A DNA stretch of 64,000 nucleotides, taken from positions 7,374,520 to 7,438,519 of the forward strand of contig NC_054389.1 of the NCBI RefSeq assembly GCF_001625195.1, read 5' to 3'. Position numbers and translations under genes: made by a program. The notes beneath the pieces are model-generated. The model was not told the DNA's origin. It saw only the letters and a program-made list of their open reading frames with translations, and did not search any database. Source of the stretch: Drechmeria coniospora (taxonomy: Eukaryota > Ascomycota > Sordariomycetes > Hypocreales > Ophiocordycipitaceae). Of the stretch, positions 23,271-35,300 are shown piece after piece; the stretch's first letter is position 1; each line of letters opens with the position of its first letter.

Positions 23271-25920
23271 GGATTTCAAGACACGGGAGTCCAATACGTA
23301 CAGGTTCACGTACCTTGCCCGTACCAGGTACTAGGTATGCAGAACGGCCTCGCAGCCCCCACCGTACAAGTAGGTGTGCAAGTAGGTGCAAGTGCATGTA
23401 CTCCCGACTTGCAGGATACTTGCAGCTACTTGTAGATGCCCAGCTGTTCAGGTTTGGCTCCAGTGGCGAGTGGTAGGTGCCGCTCGACCAACCCAACCTA
23501 CAGCACTTGTAAGTACCAATACGTACCAGGTACTCCGTACTGTGCTTGTACTGACCAACAGTGGATGTACAACTACTGCAAGTGAACACTCGTCCGAAAG
23601 TACTCGGTAAGCACAGTAGTACTCTGTAAGAAATGCAGAGAACTCGTGCGCTTGTACTCCGTACTCCGGCTCCGTCCCCTTGGGTGTACAGTTACGGACA
23701 GGAGAGTACGTCATGTGCAATACGAGTGGGGATGGACAGAGTATGGAGTACGGAGTTCAGAGTACTAAGTAGGTGTATGGAGTACGCCTCCGGAGTATTA
23801 GTTGAACTTACATGTATGTGCTTGCACTGACCTGACTTATAGTACAGGACGAGTATGAATCTGTCATCAGGTACGGGTTACCTGGGGACTTGTCCGCATG
23901 AGTACTAGTGCTTACTGTATAGGTACTAGTAGATCTCACTACTCCGCATAGCTCGATATATCCACCAGCCAAGGACTCCATCCTTCCTGTCATCTCCAGA
24001 CACACAGAGTCACTCTCATGACAGTATGGAGTCTCGTACTCGGAATACGGCGTACTCGTTGTATCATGCACGGTACATGTACGTACGGTAGGTGCGCGAA
24101 CGGCCCTACGTGTATATGTGCTTTTAGGTACAACTAGATTGGCACTTGATACTGCAGTAACTACAGTACAGTGTATATTACAGTACTTGTACTTGGTACC
24201 TACGGAGTAAGGGCCCATGAGCAGCAGCGCAAGTAATAGTCACGTGCCGGCACACCTACATGCTTGCATGAGTAATTATATTCAGTGCAGCAAAGCAGAG
24301 CAAGTGCCTGTGCTGTATAGTAATTACTCGGAGATCAGCTGGGTCCTACTTGATTACGCCGACGAGTACTTGTACAGTGCAGGCACTACCGGCTTGTAGT
24401 GGCCTACCACCATCTACTGTATTACTTGTACGGAGTGCTGATCGCAGAAAACTCTTCAAGGAGACGCGGCAACTAGAAATCGTGCAAGACGCCGGAGGAT
24501 TCATACCAACACACGTGCTTGTAGCTGTGCGTGGGCACGGTGCCGTAGTCGATCGAGGTCCACCTGGGGGAGGGGAAATGCATGCCCGCTACGGAGTACT
24601 CCTACTTTAGTGGTAATTACCGTGCTTGCTACCAAGGTATTATCTTGGTACTGGATACCTACTAATGTAGGCTACCTTGCTTACGCGCTGCAGACCATTA
24701 ACCTAGTACTTACAGTTCTAGCTACTAGTACCTACAGTACCTGGTAGAGGTCGGTGCTGGCTATAACACTGCTCGTTCGCCTGCACACGTTCTCGTACTT
24801 CCTCTCATTCAGTACTGCGCCCGCCCGCCTTGGTGTAGGTACTACAGATTGCACATGCGCTTTTACATGCTGGGAAGAGCAAGAGTTGGGTATTTCATGT
24901 AAATTACTCTGCAATACCAGATACAGTACCGACTGGAAAGCACTTTGTTGATGGAGAGCCGCTGCAGTTCAAGAATGCACCTGCTACCGAGTACCTGCTC
25001 TCGTGTTGGGTCTCCGTTGCTTCCTCAATCTTACAAACATGTCGACAACAAACGTGCCTTGCTTCGAATGGAATACTACTCCGTGCTTGGATGCGACGCA
25101 ATCCTACTAGCTACCTAGGTGTACTTACACTGTATACTCTGGTGCCCAAACTCGGACGTGTTTCCATTTCCATGTGCTCCGTACAGCACACAAATCTCCT
25201 GCTTTGCTTTGTACCGCAAGGTGTTTAGGTTCACGTGCGCAGCTGCACAACAACAAGGTGTCGACGAGGGAGTACGTGAGTGGCCCATGGCCATGTAAAC
25301 TTAAGCACGAATGCAAGTAAGCACTCACTCACGAGAGTAAAAGTACAACTATTGATGTTGGAACGAGCAGGACATTTTCACATGCAAGACTCGGATCCTT
25401 GCTGCCTGGGTAGCAGCGTGGATGAGCAACCCTAATTTATAGGATACGAGACTCCACAACAGTGACAGATGTCAGCAACGACGGGGTGGGTGCTCTGTAA
25501 TACTGTAGCACCACCAACCACTATGGGATGACATGTACGGAGTACTCCATACCGTAACTACTTCTCGATACAGTAATATTACTCCGAAATTACAGCACTT
25601 CATCCCACTCTGTACCGCTACTAGGTATCAAGTGGGTGCCACAAGTTACTAGGTGTTAGTACAATACCTTAGTAGTAATACGAAGTACGGAGTACTTAAT
25701 GTACATGTACTGTAAGAACTTACATGTGCACCTGCAGGCCTTAGACAAAAAGGTACGACTCATCTTTGGTAGCGCTACTGCTACAATCGAAATCGACTAT
25801 TTTGTCACCCAACGGTACGTAAGCACGTGTATTTCCTGGTGATGCGTTCGTCGTATTATCAATGCTCCGTACTCCGTACTGTACAGTGCACTACTCCGTG
25901 CTCACCTTTGCTTGCCTGCA
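23271..25920. repeat. 2.6 kb motif island of GTACGGAGTAC / TACTGTACAGTA words
   Basis: Nearly every 20-40 bp carries a word such as TACTCCGTAC, TACGGAGTAC, AGTACTTGTAC, GTACCTAGTA or CAGTACAGTA in either orientation (dense near 23525-23660, 23730-23790, 24050-24200, 24590-24740 and 25530-25710). The islands are AT-richer than the genes. Open frames in the region are short and lack protein-like composition. No terminal repeats or transposase fragment seen. No gene supported. Confidence 0.75.
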
Positions 25921-26133
25921 CCGTGTCGCTCTCGCGTCTGTTTACTCGTTGTCGCCCATCCACCAACGCTGACGCTGCACACGGCCATCGCACATTCACA
26001 TACCGTTCGCTGCCAACCAGCCAACGCCCCCTCCTCTCACTCTGGCCGCTCGCGTAGCCGATGACTCTTTCGAGTAGGATAATCCGTCAGCACCAGCCCA
26101 TTTCCGCCGCCCCTCCACCCCGCCGCCTTCGTC

Positions 26134-26961
26134 ATGTCCCTCCTCTCCGCCCACCTGGACCAGATTTCGTACTCTTGCCAGGGCATTGACGCTCTCCCGT
26201 ATGTCCCGTGCACCATGGTGTCGTCGGCCGGCATCACCGTGCTCAACTGACGGCGGCGCAGCTTTCCTCGACCCAGAATCTTCACCAACGCCCTCCTGTC
26301 ATCCCACGACATCACGACGCTCATCCGCGACACGGAACCCCACGAACGTGCCCTCTTCTCTGTGCCGGCACCCCCGTCATCCTCGGCCTCCCTTCGTACC
26401 GTTGCGCCCGAGGCGGGATCCGAGGCCTCCGAGCGTCGGCGGACCGTCTTCAACGTCACCTCGGGCGAGGTCACGGCAGGCCCCCCCACCCGAGGGTCTT
26501 CCCAGCCACGGCGTCACACTGCCGTTGCCGCCGTCCTCGGCGGCGAGATGCACGAGCGGCTGCGTCGGGGCGAGGCAAACCGGAAAGGTGACCTGGACGT
26601 CGAAACGCTGCTTCGCGGCGCCGAGAAGCTATGCGGCGTCTACGAGGTTCCCGGCGCAAGGGAGCGCATCGCCGCCTTGCGAAGCAAACACCGCACCCTC
26701 GGGAACACAATGGCCTATTACGAGGCCAAAGTCAACGAGCAGGCCGAGCAGCTGGCCAGCCTGAACAAGGACTGGATGGGTGACGACGACGACAACAATG
26801 GTGCCGACAAAGGCGGGGCCCAGGACGAGAGCGAATTGTGGACCGAGGACGACCTACGGAGGGAAGAGGACGAAGCCCGGCAGATGGAAGTGAAGAAAAG
26901 GGAGCTGCAGTCGAGGCTGCGGACCATGGAGAAGGATCTTGGAGGGTTGATGCAGATGTGA
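26134..26961 (+). CDS. SPC34: DASH/Dam1 complex subunit Spc34
   Basis: Two exons, 26134-26198 and 26262-26961 (63-nt intron), 254 aa. Splicing gives LSAHLDQISYSCQGIDALPF followed by PRPRIFTNALLSSHDITTLI and RDTEPHERALFSV, the conserved N-terminus of fungal Spc34. A serine-rich linker and TVFNVTSGEV follow, then AVAAVLGGEM, helices with EKLCGVYEVPGARERIAAL, and two coiled coils; the last (REEDEARQMEVKKRELQSRL) runs to the stop. Spc34 is part of the ring-forming outer-kinetochore complex that couples chromosomes to microtubule ends in fungi and is an Aurora B target in yeast. The last 15 codons and the stop are part of a tandem repeat that continues into the 3' flank. Confidence 0.9.
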
Positions 26962-27256
26962 CGAAGCGACCACACCACCTACGATACCCCATCAAGGCCA
27001 TGACAGGCATGCTGAGATGAAGAACCTCGGCTGCGGACCATGAAGAAGCATCTTGGAGGGTTGATGCATATGTGACGAAGCGACCACACCACCTACGATA
27101 CCCCATCAAGGCCACGACAGGCATGCAGAGATGAAGAACCTGCGGACCATGAAGAAGCATCTTGGAGGGTTGATGCATATGTGACGAAGCGACTACACCA
27201 CCTACGATACCCCATCAAGGCCATGACAGGCATGCAGAGATGCAGAACCTCGGCTG
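26917..27256 (+). repeat. Three tandem copies (109-117 bp) of the SPC34 gene end
   Basis: Copy 1 starts at 26917 inside the SPC34 coding sequence (CTGCGGACCATGGAGAAGG), includes the stop codon and about 70 bp of 3' flank. Copies 2 (27031) and 3 (27140) follow directly with few differences: GAG to AAG and GAT to CAT changes early in the unit, and CAGATG to CATATG before the stop. Copies 2 and 3 resemble each other more than copy 1. Each keeps the TGA. The unit also carries ACCACCTACGATACCCCATC and GCCATGACAGGCATGC. Confidence 0.9.
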
Positions 27257-27457
27257 CTACATTTGAGCTTCTTTCGTGGTTTTTCCTATCCATTCTGGCA
27301 CATACTGTGGCGTGGCGGCGGTCGACTGCTTCGGCAAGTCGTACGCACCACAATCACCGTGATGCGAACGAGGTGCAGACGTCTAAATTCGTCTTGATTG
27401 GCAGATGCCGTAAACACGCCGTCTCCGTCGGCATCTCTCGTCACACGCACGAGGATG

Positions 27458-28750
27458 CTATTTCGGCCAACCTTCGAGCAGGCCACCGTCAGGCTTGCTT
27501 CTCTTACCACAGCGAACGTGACCCGTCGCCGCCTGCTTCTTGGGACGTTCCCCGCAGTCGGCCGGAGCACGAGCCCAGCTTCCGTGCGGTACATGCCGCC
27601 ATACGTTTGCTCTCTTTCGGCTCCGTTCTCCTCTTGAACCGGCACGACTCGTTCCGTCATCGTTTTCATCACCCGCAGCTTGTTGGGTTGGCTGGCACTC
27701 CTGCCGCATCATCTCCGGCACGCCAGCTTCAGGCTCGCGCGCGTCTCCGTACTGGACGTTGCGGTCCCACTCGGCCAGGGTGACGTAGGGGCTGCGCAGG
27801 AACGAGAGGAGCTCGTGCAGCAAGAGCCTTGCGTTCTCGCGCCCGAGGTGGCTGGTCAGGTCGTCCTCGAGACTTCCGTCGCTTCCTCGAATCTCGAGTC
27901 GCTGAAGGAGAACGACAATGTGGCCGAGCATGCGCTCGACGGTTATGCGCATCCTTCTCCGCCGAAAAAATCCGCCGTCTTCTCCCGCAAACGGCACGAG
28001 ACTGTCCGTCTCCGGCGTCGTCAACCATGCAAAAACCCTCAGCTCTCTCCGCAGAAAGATGCGAGCACGGTCCAGCAGGGGGCGGCCAAGGCGCAGGTCG
28101 CAGAACATGTCTCGCGTGACCTCCCGATACCCAGATGTGCGGTTCGCGCCAACGTGTTTCGAGTATCGCAGGTGACGATAGACATGGCGCCGAAATGGCA
28201 GTCCCTCCGGTTCCAAACTCCAGGAAAGAACCGTCTGCGGTTGAGGGGCCCTGCCGCGAAACGCTGCCGCAGCTCGAGGGACGACCGTCGACGTCGGGCT
28301 TGATCGATACTCTGTGGTGCGTTGCTGGCCGATGGGCCCGTGTACGATTCTCGAAACTCTCGACGTGCAGATCGGACAGCCCGGGCCGATGCTCAGCCAC
28401 TCGTCGATGCAACCGAAATGATAGTTGTGGTGGCGACACGGGTGTAGTTGGCAAAATTCGGTGATGGGATCGAGGCATACAACGCAGATGTCATCTCCTC
28501 GCTCATGGGATGTCCCTTGCGCATCGCCGACGGACGACATCGAGGTGGCAGATTCGTCGGATGTGCCTACGCTTGATTTCGCCCACGGCGAGGACGATGC
28601 TATCGGGTTCGAACCGATCGGGACAGGCTCTGGATACACGCCATCGTCTGGCGCGTGCGACGGTTGATTGTGGAGGGAGGAGTCACCTCGGTTGCGCTGT
28701 GGACTGGTATTTTCCTGGAGCTTCCATCGGGCACGCCGGGGCGTTGGCAT
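27458..28750 (-). CDS. Topors-like RING-H2 E3 ligase
   Basis: Single exon, 430 aa. After a disordered N-terminus, the RING lies at about residues 89-128: C89-x2-C92, C105-R-H107, H111-x2-C114, then C125-PI-C128, a C3H2C3 arrangement. After it come a short linker and a helical block (RRHVYRHLRYSKHVG ... REVTRDMF ... LDRARIFLRRELRVFAWL ... LLLHELLSFLRSPYVTLAEW) that matches what I recall of the domain following the RING in animal Topors, a ubiquitin and SUMO ligase. The C-terminal ~90 residues are basic and disordered, suggesting nuclear location. Substrates are unknown. It ends 200 bp from the SPC34 tandem repeat, tail to tail. Confidence 0.8.
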   Translation of the reverse strand: MPTPRRARWKLQENTSPQRNRGDSSLHNQPSHAPDDGVYPEPVPIGSNPIASSSPWAKSSVGTSDESATSMSSVGDAQGTSHERGDDICVVCLDPITEFCQLHPCRHHNYHFGCIDEWLSIGPGCPICTSRVSRIVHGPIGQQRTTEYRSSPTSTVVPRAAAAFRGRAPQPQTVLSWSLEPEGLPFRRHVYRHLRYSKHVGANRTSGYREVTRDMFCDLRLGRPLLDRARIFLRRELRVFAWLTTPETDSLVPFAGEDGGFFRRRRMRITVERMLGHIVVLLQRLEIRGSDGSLEDDLTSHLGRENARLLLHELLSFLRSPYVTLAEWDRNVQYGDAREPEAGVPEMMRQECQPTQQAAGDENDDGTSRAGSRGERSRKRANVWRHVPHGSWARAPADCGERPKKQAATGHVRCGKRSKPDGGLLEGWPK

Positions 28751-29454
28751 CGCGTCAGGTCCTCATCCTAGTCGATGTCGTGATGTAGGCATGTTGCCGT
28801 CGCAGGCGAACAATGCTTGCCCCTCCACATCGGCTGAGTTGATGAGTCAGTGGGTGCTCAATTTCAGGTATTAACTATTATTACTTGCACCTACGGAGTA
28901 GCTACACTGTGATTTCTAGGTAATTAGTAATAATATGTACTGTACGGAGTAGGTATACAGCATAATACATGCACTGTGCTAGACACTACCCATAAGTACA
29001 GTACCAATACATGTAATACGAAGTACTCCTCCATACTCTGTTGTACTGTGCATCAACTGACTTTAGCACCTACAGTACAGTGAGCTGCAGTACTGTAAGT
29101 ACTGTACTGTAAGCACTGTACATGTACCTAGTAAGTAAGTACGTGCTAAGATGCAGGATTACTGTACTGCACTTGTACTAGTAACCTGTCCATTAGGCGG
29201 GGAGCGCAGGTAGTGGCAAGTACAGTGTACTTGAACCCGTGGCATGGAGTGTGAATGAAATGACAGAGTACATCTGACTTGGATCGTGTCCCAGCAAGGA
29301 CGACGGGCTAAATTGCGTCGCGTCTTCCATCACGCGCCTGTCTATCCCACGCTTCGTCCCCGCCACGGCCAACGAATCGAGGTCGACCTGATGTCGGTGT
29401 ACCGTCGATGAGGGAGAAGCGTTCTACTCTCCTTCAGCTGTCGCGGCCAACATC
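28751..29454. other. Divergent spacer between the RING gene and SLD2, with motif island
   Basis: Bidirectional upstream region. From about 28865 to 29245 it is made of TACGGAGTAG, TACTGTACTGTAAG, CAGTACAGTG and GTACTAGTAAC words. No gene supported. Confidence 0.6.
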
Positions 29455-30949
29455 ATGGACACCGGTACGAGGTTGCACTACGAAGACGTCGCCAAAAGAC
29501 TCCGCGCGGACCTCAAGACATGGGAAAACGACTGGGCCAGCACGCACGGCGGCAGCAAGCCGGGGCGCCAGGATATCAAGAACAACGGCGACATTGGTTT
29601 GTCGGACCCCTCACCGACGCAATTCTCGTCTCTGACAGAAGGCAGCCCGAAAATACAAAGAGTACAACAAGGCACGCGACATACTCGCTGGCAAGGCGGC
29701 TCCACCGTTACCGACGGAAGACTCGAGAGTCAAAAAGCGCAAGTCGGCCCCCAGACCGTCCGAAGGATCCATCAAGCGAACGAAATGCACCGAGACTCCC
29801 TCCAAGGACCCCGTCCGACATGATGGTCTCATGAACTCGCCAGCCGTCTCGCGAATACTCTTCAGCCCCGCACCGATCACGTCGCTGGGTCCGACGCCGC
29901 AAAAGGATGGCCGAGTCCTCGGCCTCTTCGATCTGCTGGTGGAACGAGAACTCGGCACTCCGTCGAGGAAGAATGCAAGTCCCGTCAAGCGGACCGCGAA
30001 CCGGCTCAACGTTCAAGCCACGCCGAGCAAGCGAGTGAGCGACCCGCATCTCGACGGCGAATCAAGGTTGGGCCGCACGCCCATGTCGGCGAGCAAGCGA
30101 CAGCTTTTGGACATATTCATGACGCCGCTGAGGAAGCGAAAAGGCGACGGCGAGGGAAAGACGCCGACGTCGGTGTCGAAGCTTCAATTCGACACGCCCG
30201 CCTTTCTCAAGAGACATTCGCTTCCCACCTTGGAGGAGGCTGGATCCTTTGGCGAGCCGGCCCGGTTACGCCTGCCGCGGAAGCCCATGGTCCGTGGTCT
30301 AAGCGAAATCGTCGCGAGCTTGAGGAGAGTGGAAGAGGAGACGTGCGAGGAGACGCTCGACAACGACGCAGACATGGAGGCCCTGCGCGAGGCCGAGGAA
30401 GCCGATCTCGGCATGGACAGGCCAGGGGCCGTGCGGAAGGCGCCGAAGCCCCCGGTGGACGTCATCGTCGAGGATAGCCAGCGGATGCTCCCCCTCGGCG
30501 GCTTCGACGACGAGGGCATGTACGACAGCCCCGTGGAGGACTCGACAGACCGGCACGGAAACCCGATGGTCGCATACAAGAAGAAGGGGCAAAAGCGGAC
30601 AACGAGGCGCTCCAACATGAAGCCCGTCAAGGTATCGCGACCCGCGGCCATGGATCAGGCGGAGGACGAGGAGAAGGAGGACGAGCATGTCGTGCCCGAA
30701 ACACAAGCGGCCGCCGCCGTCGAGGACGCAGCCCATTTCGACTCGGAGCTTGACGGCTACCAGCGGGACATGTCAAAGGCCGTGGCGGCGGCCATGGCAA
30801 AGGCAGACCTGAAGAAGGAGGGGGCCGTTCGGAAAACGGTGCGGAAAGTCAACGAGCTGGCGCATGCCAACTTCCAGAAGCTCAAGCTGCGCAACAGCGG
30901 ACTCAAGGGGGGACCGGGCTACAACAGTCGCTTCCGGCGGAAGCGGTAG
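29455..30949 (+). CDS. SLD2: DNA replication regulator Sld2 (Drc1, RecQL4 N-terminus-like)
   Basis: Two exons, 29455-29596 and 29646-30949 (49-nt intron), 481 aa. The N-terminus is the Sld2 signature: LRADLKTWENDWASTHGG, then GRQDIKNNGDIARKYKEYNK, ARDILAG. The middle is rich in S/TP sites next to K/R (SPAVSR, TPSRK, SPVKR, TPSKR, TPLRK), expected for a protein whose CDK phosphorylation lets it bind Dpb11. The C-terminal third has HGNPMVAYKKKGQKRTTRR, an acidic stretch, and a basic tail (NFQKLKLRNSG ... RFRRKR). Sld2 is needed to load GINS and polymerase epsilon when origins fire. Without the intron the frame breaks and only a 372-residue fragment starting at 29831 would be read. Confidence 0.92.
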
Positions 30950-32309
30950 CCACCTGGCGTCCCCCTTCTCGCACATTCTTATTTGGCTTGGCAAGACGAA
31001 TCATGCTTTTATTCATGGCGGGCATGGCGTTGAGAGGAAATTGTTTTGACGGAGTTGTGGGCAGCCTGTTACGGCAAGGCAAGCCAGTTCGCTGGATTGC
31101 TGGGAACCGAACCAGATACTACTACGGTACGATGGCAACGACGACTCTTCTACGCACAAGGCTACGAAGCTTTTCATCGAAATCATGTGCACAAGCACAA
31201 GCACAGGTGCAGGTACAGGTGCCGTTGCCATGGCTGGTGCAGGTGGACAGACAGGTAGATAGATAGGTACACAGGGACGGGACCGGCACATGCTGGTACG
31301 TACACGTACGTAGCGCCGGCAAGGTCATCCTCTTTGTGGTGACAAGCTGATTTATTGCTGCTGCAAATTGGATCGTTCATGATAACTGAGTGGCCGTCAC
31401 TGCCTGCGCAAACCAGTGCCTTGGTATGATGCGCCTGCTGCATCAATGAGTATCAAGTCGCAGTCAATAGAGATGCAGGTACGGGGTACGGAATAACACT
31501 TATTACTGTAGTTGTACGGAGTGGTAAACTACAATTACGTAAGCACGCAGAAATCAACTCCAATTGGCCAGCATTTTAGTGCAAGTACTTACTGTACTGT
31601 TTTGCTATCAGATCTCTGCACGGAGTACTTACTCCGTACGGAGTACACATTCACTGGTATCTTGATGTACAATGTACTCCAAATATGATGAACAGTACTT
31701 TGTTCACAACGTCTGCGCCTACTTGTACCAAGTACACTTAAAGCTGTTCCATGGGGCTGGTACTGTGCGTGCCAAGGCAAAATACGCGGGGGATTAAACG
31801 GTCGCCTCGTCCGTCCCTAAATCGATTGGCCCAAAACAAATGATTGTTCCCAATCCTCAACAACGAAAATTCCTCCCCCTCTTATCCTTGCTGCATTCTT
31901 GCCCCGTCGACTTCTTCGCTTGGTGGCCAACACGATCAATTTTCCCATTGAGCGAGATATAAGCCGGATTCTCCCTTCTTCTCGCCCCTTTCTTCATCAC
32001 CAACTCGACCAGCCAGCCATACCTGTTCAGGTTCTCTTGAGATGGCGAAATGATCGATATATTGACCCAGCCCTCCTCGCCTGTTTCCTCCTTGCCTTGG
32101 TTATCTGGCTCGATCCTATCCGGTAAAGCGAAGCGTGTCCATGGTACGGTCGAGCTCCGACGTTTGGGTGCGAGCATAGTTTTGGATACAGTCGTTTCCT
32201 GTGTGTTTGTTTGTTCGTCCATGTCTCCCTCCGATCCCGCCCATACTATTCACGACCGTTCCAACCGTTCCAAAGCTGGAAATTCTTTCCAACAAGTGGG
32301 AGGAGCATT
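30950..32309. other. Spacer between SLD2 and DIM-2 with motif island
   Basis: Contains a GTGCAGGTACAG-rich tract at about 31190-31275 and a motif island at about 31465-31745 with a perfect 16-bp palindrome, TACTCCGTACGGAGTA, at 31630-31645. Pyrimidine-rich sequence from 31860 leads into the DIM-2 leader. No gene supported. Confidence 0.5.
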
Positions 32310-32360
32310 GTGAGTCCCGTCCGTCTTTCTGCCTTCACGCCTAAGCTTACCGTCGGTCAG
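32310..32360 (+). promoter_or_regulatory. Probable 5' leader intron of DIM-2, ending at the start codon
   Basis: GTGAGTCCCG at the 5' side and GGTCAG at the 3' side, 51 nt, with CTAAG/CTTAC sequences before the acceptor. The ATG of DIM-2 is the first three bases after the AG. An upstream ORF from ATG 32221 reads 30 codons and stops at 32311-32313 if the intron stays. If it is removed, that frame runs over the DIM-2 ATG and stops at 32410-32412. Confidence 0.55.
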
Positions 32361-35300
32361 ATGCCTCCGTGGCCCAGCGAGCTGGACACAGACTTCCTCT
32401 TCGACGATGTAGAGGACGGCCCAGTCGAAGCAGAAGATGGTGACGGCGCCATGAGCTTTGGAAAAGACCCTCGGCCCGACGATCCCGTGATATATCGTCC
32501 AGATTATAGGGCCGGAACGCGGGAAACGGCCGATCCGCGAGGTCAACCCGCTCGGCAGCCATGGACCCCGACAGTGGTCGTCCCTTCTCTTGAGAATACT
32601 CCGAGGTCGCCTGGGACCGTGCCTGGGCCGCTCGTTCTGTTCAAGGATGAATGCGTCGCCCGAGGCGTGCTAGATCCTCCAGACGTCGACTCCGATTGTC
32701 CTTCCCAACTCATCCAAAGCGACCGGGAGACACTCTCCGACGCACCAGACTTCGGCACGGCTGCTACGGGGGTGCTCCGCTCAAGCAAGACGCACTCCGT
32801 CGAGGTGAACATTCCAGAGAATCACCTTCTCACCCCACGGTCCTGCTATGAACCTTTCGATGCCGGCGTACCTGCCATGCCCGAGGCTCAAGCACTCGCC
32901 GCGCTGGCTTCCACCCGGAAACGACTTGGTATGCCGGCCGGTGAAATCGAGTATAACTTGGACAGCTTCTCAGCCTACTGTGACATGGATGCCTACCCGT
33001 GCGAGATGAGATCGCTGCATCAGCTAGACACCAAGGTCACCGCCCGTCACTTCTATTTCGACGGCATCCTCAGCGTCCGGGGCGAGTGTAGAATCTTTGT
33101 CAAGCGTGTGCCGATTGCAGCCATGCCGGTCGGAAACTACGGCAGCCAGCATCCCTCGGTGCAAGGACACATCTGGCTGCAGTCATGCCTCAACCGCAGC
33201 CGGAGCATATTCTACAAGCTCGGCAGGCCAACGTCTGAGTATCGCCGTTTCTTCTCGCCGATGCTGTGGTTGGCCGATTTGGCCAAGCACTTTGTCGACT
33301 ACCTAAAGGCCACGGGAGATGGCAAGGAACTCGTCACTCTGCAAAGCTTTCGCTCCTCCTTTGCCGCTTGGCTTGAAGGCACCCACGGCGGCGCGCCTGT
33401 CTTCGTCGCCTGGCGGCGGCAGCACCCAAGGCCAGACTTTCGAACTGCCGTCGTGGCCAACATCGCCTTCCTGCACAAGGAAGCCATCGGCGTCCTTGGC
33501 GAGAGGGACACGTACTGTCACACAATCTGGACCGAGATCTGGGACTTTAGTCGTTACAAGGAGCAGCCCAGATGCGCAGATGCCAGGACGGTCGTGACGC
33601 AGTACACGTATGATCTGTTCAAGGGTCTGCCTTTTGGTGACCAGCTCACCGTCGTTCCCGTCAGCGCCAAGACCGAGGTGCTTCGCAACGAGCTCATCCG
33701 ACAACGACACCTCGAGCTGCCGTCGACCCTTCACGACGCACCAAAGAGCGTGTCGACGGCGGCCAAGGACCGAATCAGGAACATCCAAGTCGGCGACACC
33801 ATCTCGACGCCGCGCGACGACGAACACTCGGGCTCCAAGTGGAAGCGCGAGGTGTCCAAGGGGCTCGAAGATGTCGACCGCTGGTTCGCCCTCGTGCAGG
33901 CCGTGCACACGCGCGAGGATGGAAAGCGCGTCTTCGACGTCATATGGTACTACAGGCCGCACGATACGCTGTGCGGCATCATGAAGTACCCCTGGAACAA
34001 TGAACTCTTCCTGTCAGACCACTGCTCGTGCGAGGAGCTGTGCAAGATTGGCGAGGACGAGGTTTTGGGCGTGCACGACGTCGACTTTGGCGGCACGTCG
34101 ACGACGGAGGCCGAGCTGTTCTGCAGACAGACGTACATCCACGCCGAGCGCAAATGGATCACGCTGAAAACGGACGACATGAAGTGCGAGCACTGGAGGA
34201 AAGGCACCCGTCCGGCTCCGTACAGGGACGGCGACACTCTGCTGGTGCATTTGGACCCGGCGAGCGACGTCGCCGAGCCGTGCGAACTGGTAACCTCGCA
34301 TGCGGAAGCGGACAGGGTGCTCTATCGATTCCGCAGGTTGCTCCGCCGCAAGCAGGTTGAGCCCGACTCCTTGGCGCGGCCGAACGAGCTCGTGTACAGC
34401 GCATGCTTGCCGCTCGTCGAGAAGCACGAGGGGCACATCATCGGTCGGTGCGACGTCCGCCACTTCTCGGCCGGCGATGCCTTGGCGACGCCCTACGACA
34501 GAGATGGTGTCGGCGCCTTCTTCGCGCTGACGCACGAGCTACGGCGCGACGACGACGGTACCGACGCGTGCGTCCCCCTCAAAGCGGCGCCTCCCGGTCT
34601 GCGACAGGGCTGGGACCCGGCGGCAAAGGTTCCGAAGCTCCGCGGCTTCGACCTGTTCTGCGGCGGGGGCAACTTTGGACGCGGGCTCGAGGACGGCGGG
34701 GGCATCGCGATGCGCTGGGCCAACGACGTCAACTCGCAGGCGATGCACAGCTACATGGCCAACGTTAGCGAGCCGGTCTCACCCTTTCTCGGATCTATCG
34801 ACGACCTGCAGCGGCGCGCCATCGAGGGCCGCTTCAGCGACTGCGTGCCAGCCATTGGCGACGTCGACTTTGTCAGCGCCGGGAGCCCGTGCCCCGGCTT
34901 CTCGCGGCTCACCAACGACAAGACGACGGTCCAGCAGCGCAAGAACCAGTCGCTCGTCGCCGCCTTCGCCTCCTTCATCGACCTCTACCGGCCTCGGTAC
35001 GGGCTGCTGGAGAACGTGCCGGGCATCGTGCACGGGCGGGCGAACCGGGACCAGGACGTGTTCAGCCAACTCATCTGCGCCCTCGTTGGCCTCGGATACC
35101 AGGCCCGGTTCTTCCTCCTCGACGCCTCGTCGTGCGGCTCATGCCAGCGCCGGTCGCGCATCTTCCTCGCGCTCGCGGCGCCGGGTCATCGGCTGCCGGC
35201 TCGTCCGCTCGCGACGCACTCGCACCCGCCGCGGACGAGCCTCCTCGGCATCGGGCTGCTGCCGACGGGCGAGCCGATGGCGGAACGCGAGATGCCGACG

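Noticed and set aside
23271..25920. Motif island considered as a degraded retrotransposon
   Set aside because: No long terminal repeats, no polymerase or integrase fragments in any frame, no target-site duplication seen, and no RIP-like TpA gradient that I can see by eye.
28600..28625. GGTTCGAACCGATCG considered as a tRNA T-arm
   Set aside because: It lies in the RING coding sequence and no acceptor, D or anticodon arms pair around it.
32211..32360. Extension of the DIM-2 frame upstream of 32361
   Set aside because: The open frame upstream begins at a TTG, not ATG, and reads through a consensus intron (GTGAGT...CAG). The first ATG in frame is at 32361.
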